Assembly (NCBI GenBank): GCA_026075535.2
Contig: AP026538.1
Coordinates: forward strand, 682,001-746,000
Length of the DNA stretch: 64,000 nt
Source of the DNA: Tricholoma matsutake
Lineage: Eukaryota > Basidiomycota > Agaricomycetes > Agaricales > Tricholomataceae
Reading direction: 5' to 3'
Shown here: piece after piece, positions 63,420 through 64,000 of the stretch
Numbering within the stretch: position 1 is the stretch's first letter
Layout: each line of letters opens with the position of its first letter
Notes under the pieces: model-generated
Seen by the model: only the letters and a program-made list of their open reading frames with translations
Databases searched by the model: none
What the model was told of the DNA's origin: nothing
Position numbers and translations under genes: made by a program

Positions 63420-64000
63420 TTAAGTCGGACCCAAAGATCCTCCAGCAGGCGCAGGGTTTTTCTTATGTTTCACGCCACCTCTTGTTCCTCGCTTCTTTAA
63501 AAAGGGGAATCCCGGCTGTCTGTCTGACACTTGCTCACGAAAATTTGTGTTATGATTGTCGTCCAGTCTATCTTCAATCTGGTCATGGAGTTGAACACCA
63601 GCATGTTGAAAGATGGGCAACACATTTGAGGTGGGTGGGTGGTCGCCTGGAGATGGACCATAACAGTGCACTTGCAAAGGCGATGAATGTTCTGTCAATT
63701 GATGACCAATAGGAAACATACCCCAAGGTGCATTTCCCATTATAGGAGATGCATAGTAGGACGGCTGATATCTATGAACCATCAGTTCCGTTGCAGGACT
63801 AACCAGATAAACCCATGAAGATGATGTAAATGCCCCAGCTGGGAGTAGAGAGGGGTTCCAGTTCAGGAAAGGAACAGGCGGGAAGGGCCAGGGGTTGTGA
63901 ACAGGTCCAGATTCATGTACTGGCAGCAATTCCAGGAGATGATGGTTTTCTGCATGGTAGCGTTCATGTCCCCGATAATCACTTTGATCATTAGAGAAGC
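63420..64000 (-). CDS. proline-rich protein, C-terminal part, runs off the window
   Basis: The frame is open from the window edge to a TAA at 63,420 (about 193 codons): HERYHAENHHLLELLPVHES, NPWPFPPVPFLNWNPSLLPA, then a charged tail FLKKRGTRGGVKHKKNPAPA. Pro, His and aromatic residues dominate, suggesting a disordered region of a regulatory protein. The start lies beyond the window. An overlapping plus-strand frame (63,374-63,712) is shorter and less coherent. Confidence 0.45.
   Translation of the reverse strand, partial: FSNDQSDYRGHERYHAENHHLLELLPVHESGPVHNPWPFPPVPFLNWNPSLLPAGAFTSSSWVYLVSPATELMVHRYQPSYYASPIMGNAPWGMFPIGHQLTEHSSPLQVHCYGPSPGDHPPTSNVLPIFQHAGVQLHDQIEDRLDDNHNTNFREQVSDRQPGFPFLKKRGTRGGVKHKKNPAPAGGSLGPT

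Noticed and set aside
63374..63712. 112-codon plus-strand frame near the right edge
   Set aside because: It overlaps a longer minus-strand frame that stays open to the window end and has more protein-like composition; the plus frame looks like its shadow.
1..64000. tRNA, rRNA or snRNA genes
   Set aside because: I saw no cloverleaf-like A/B box pairs or conserved rRNA stretches. The tRNA-like 14-mers at 4099 and 15,979 are primer-binding sites.

Overview
This is genomic DNA of a filamentous basidiomycete, most likely an Agaricomycete. The recognisable host exons are broken up by 41-101 bp GT-AG introns. The repeats are chromodomain Ty3/gypsy elements, Ty1/copia elements, a CACTA/Plavaka-like transposase and a hAT element. 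The species cannot be named from the sequence. The window is a transposon-rich, low-gene region in which most host genes are visible only as broken pieces. I see no bacterial-type operons, tRNA, rRNA or CRISPR.

Layout. 1-6.3 kb: two head-to-head copia fragments flanking a decayed CACTA/Plavaka-like transposase. 6.97-14.19 kb: a full-length but decayed chromovirus on the minus strand (Gypsy-1, TSD GTGCT), inserted in another ORF. 15.8-17.4 kb: a copia 5' end with LTR, primer site, gag and protease. 17.5-18.3 kb: a 5'-truncated beta-carbonic anhydrase gene whose junction carries a 60 bp patch of gypsy pol. 18.7-19.9 kb: unassigned coding-like exons.

19.87-53.21 kb: one very large inverted repeat. 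The right arm (46,785-53,206) is uninterrupted. The left arm is the same sequence reversed, split by two gypsy insertions: Gypsy-2 (21,346-29,080, TSD CTCAC) and Gypsy-3 (29,766-38,614, TSD GAGTA). Gypsy-3 itself contains a 1.66 kb non-autonomous hAT element with an 8 bp TSD. The arms are about 6.4 kb each once insertions are removed, and they flank a 2.54 kb spacer holding one gene-like unit. ORFs next to the spacer are identical in both arms, and divergence grows outward. Both arms end in the 3' part of a glycogen phosphorylase gene in which one exon block has been flipped, so the flip predates the arm duplication.

53.4-64 kb: gene-bearing flank. It holds an unknown two-exon gene with one in-frame stop, a third partial copy of arm sequence (54.9-56.2 kb), unknown exons, an adenine phosphoribosyltransferase gene with a frameshift, a coiled-coil gene whose first four exons splice to 256 aa, a 143 aa two-exon ORF, and a proline-rich gene running off the end.

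The order of events can be read from nesting: exon inversion in the glycogen phosphorylase relic, then duplication into inverted arms, then Gypsy-2 and Gypsy-3 into the left arm only, then hAT into Gypsy-3. The strongest undescribed signals are the homogenised giant palindrome, and a six-hairpin array with a constant AAGCC loop and changing but still paired stems in the transcribed part of the Gypsy-1/Gypsy-3 LTR. Next come a small membrane ORF after the chromodomain in that family, and an antisense coiled-coil/Cys-rich ORF in Gypsy-2.
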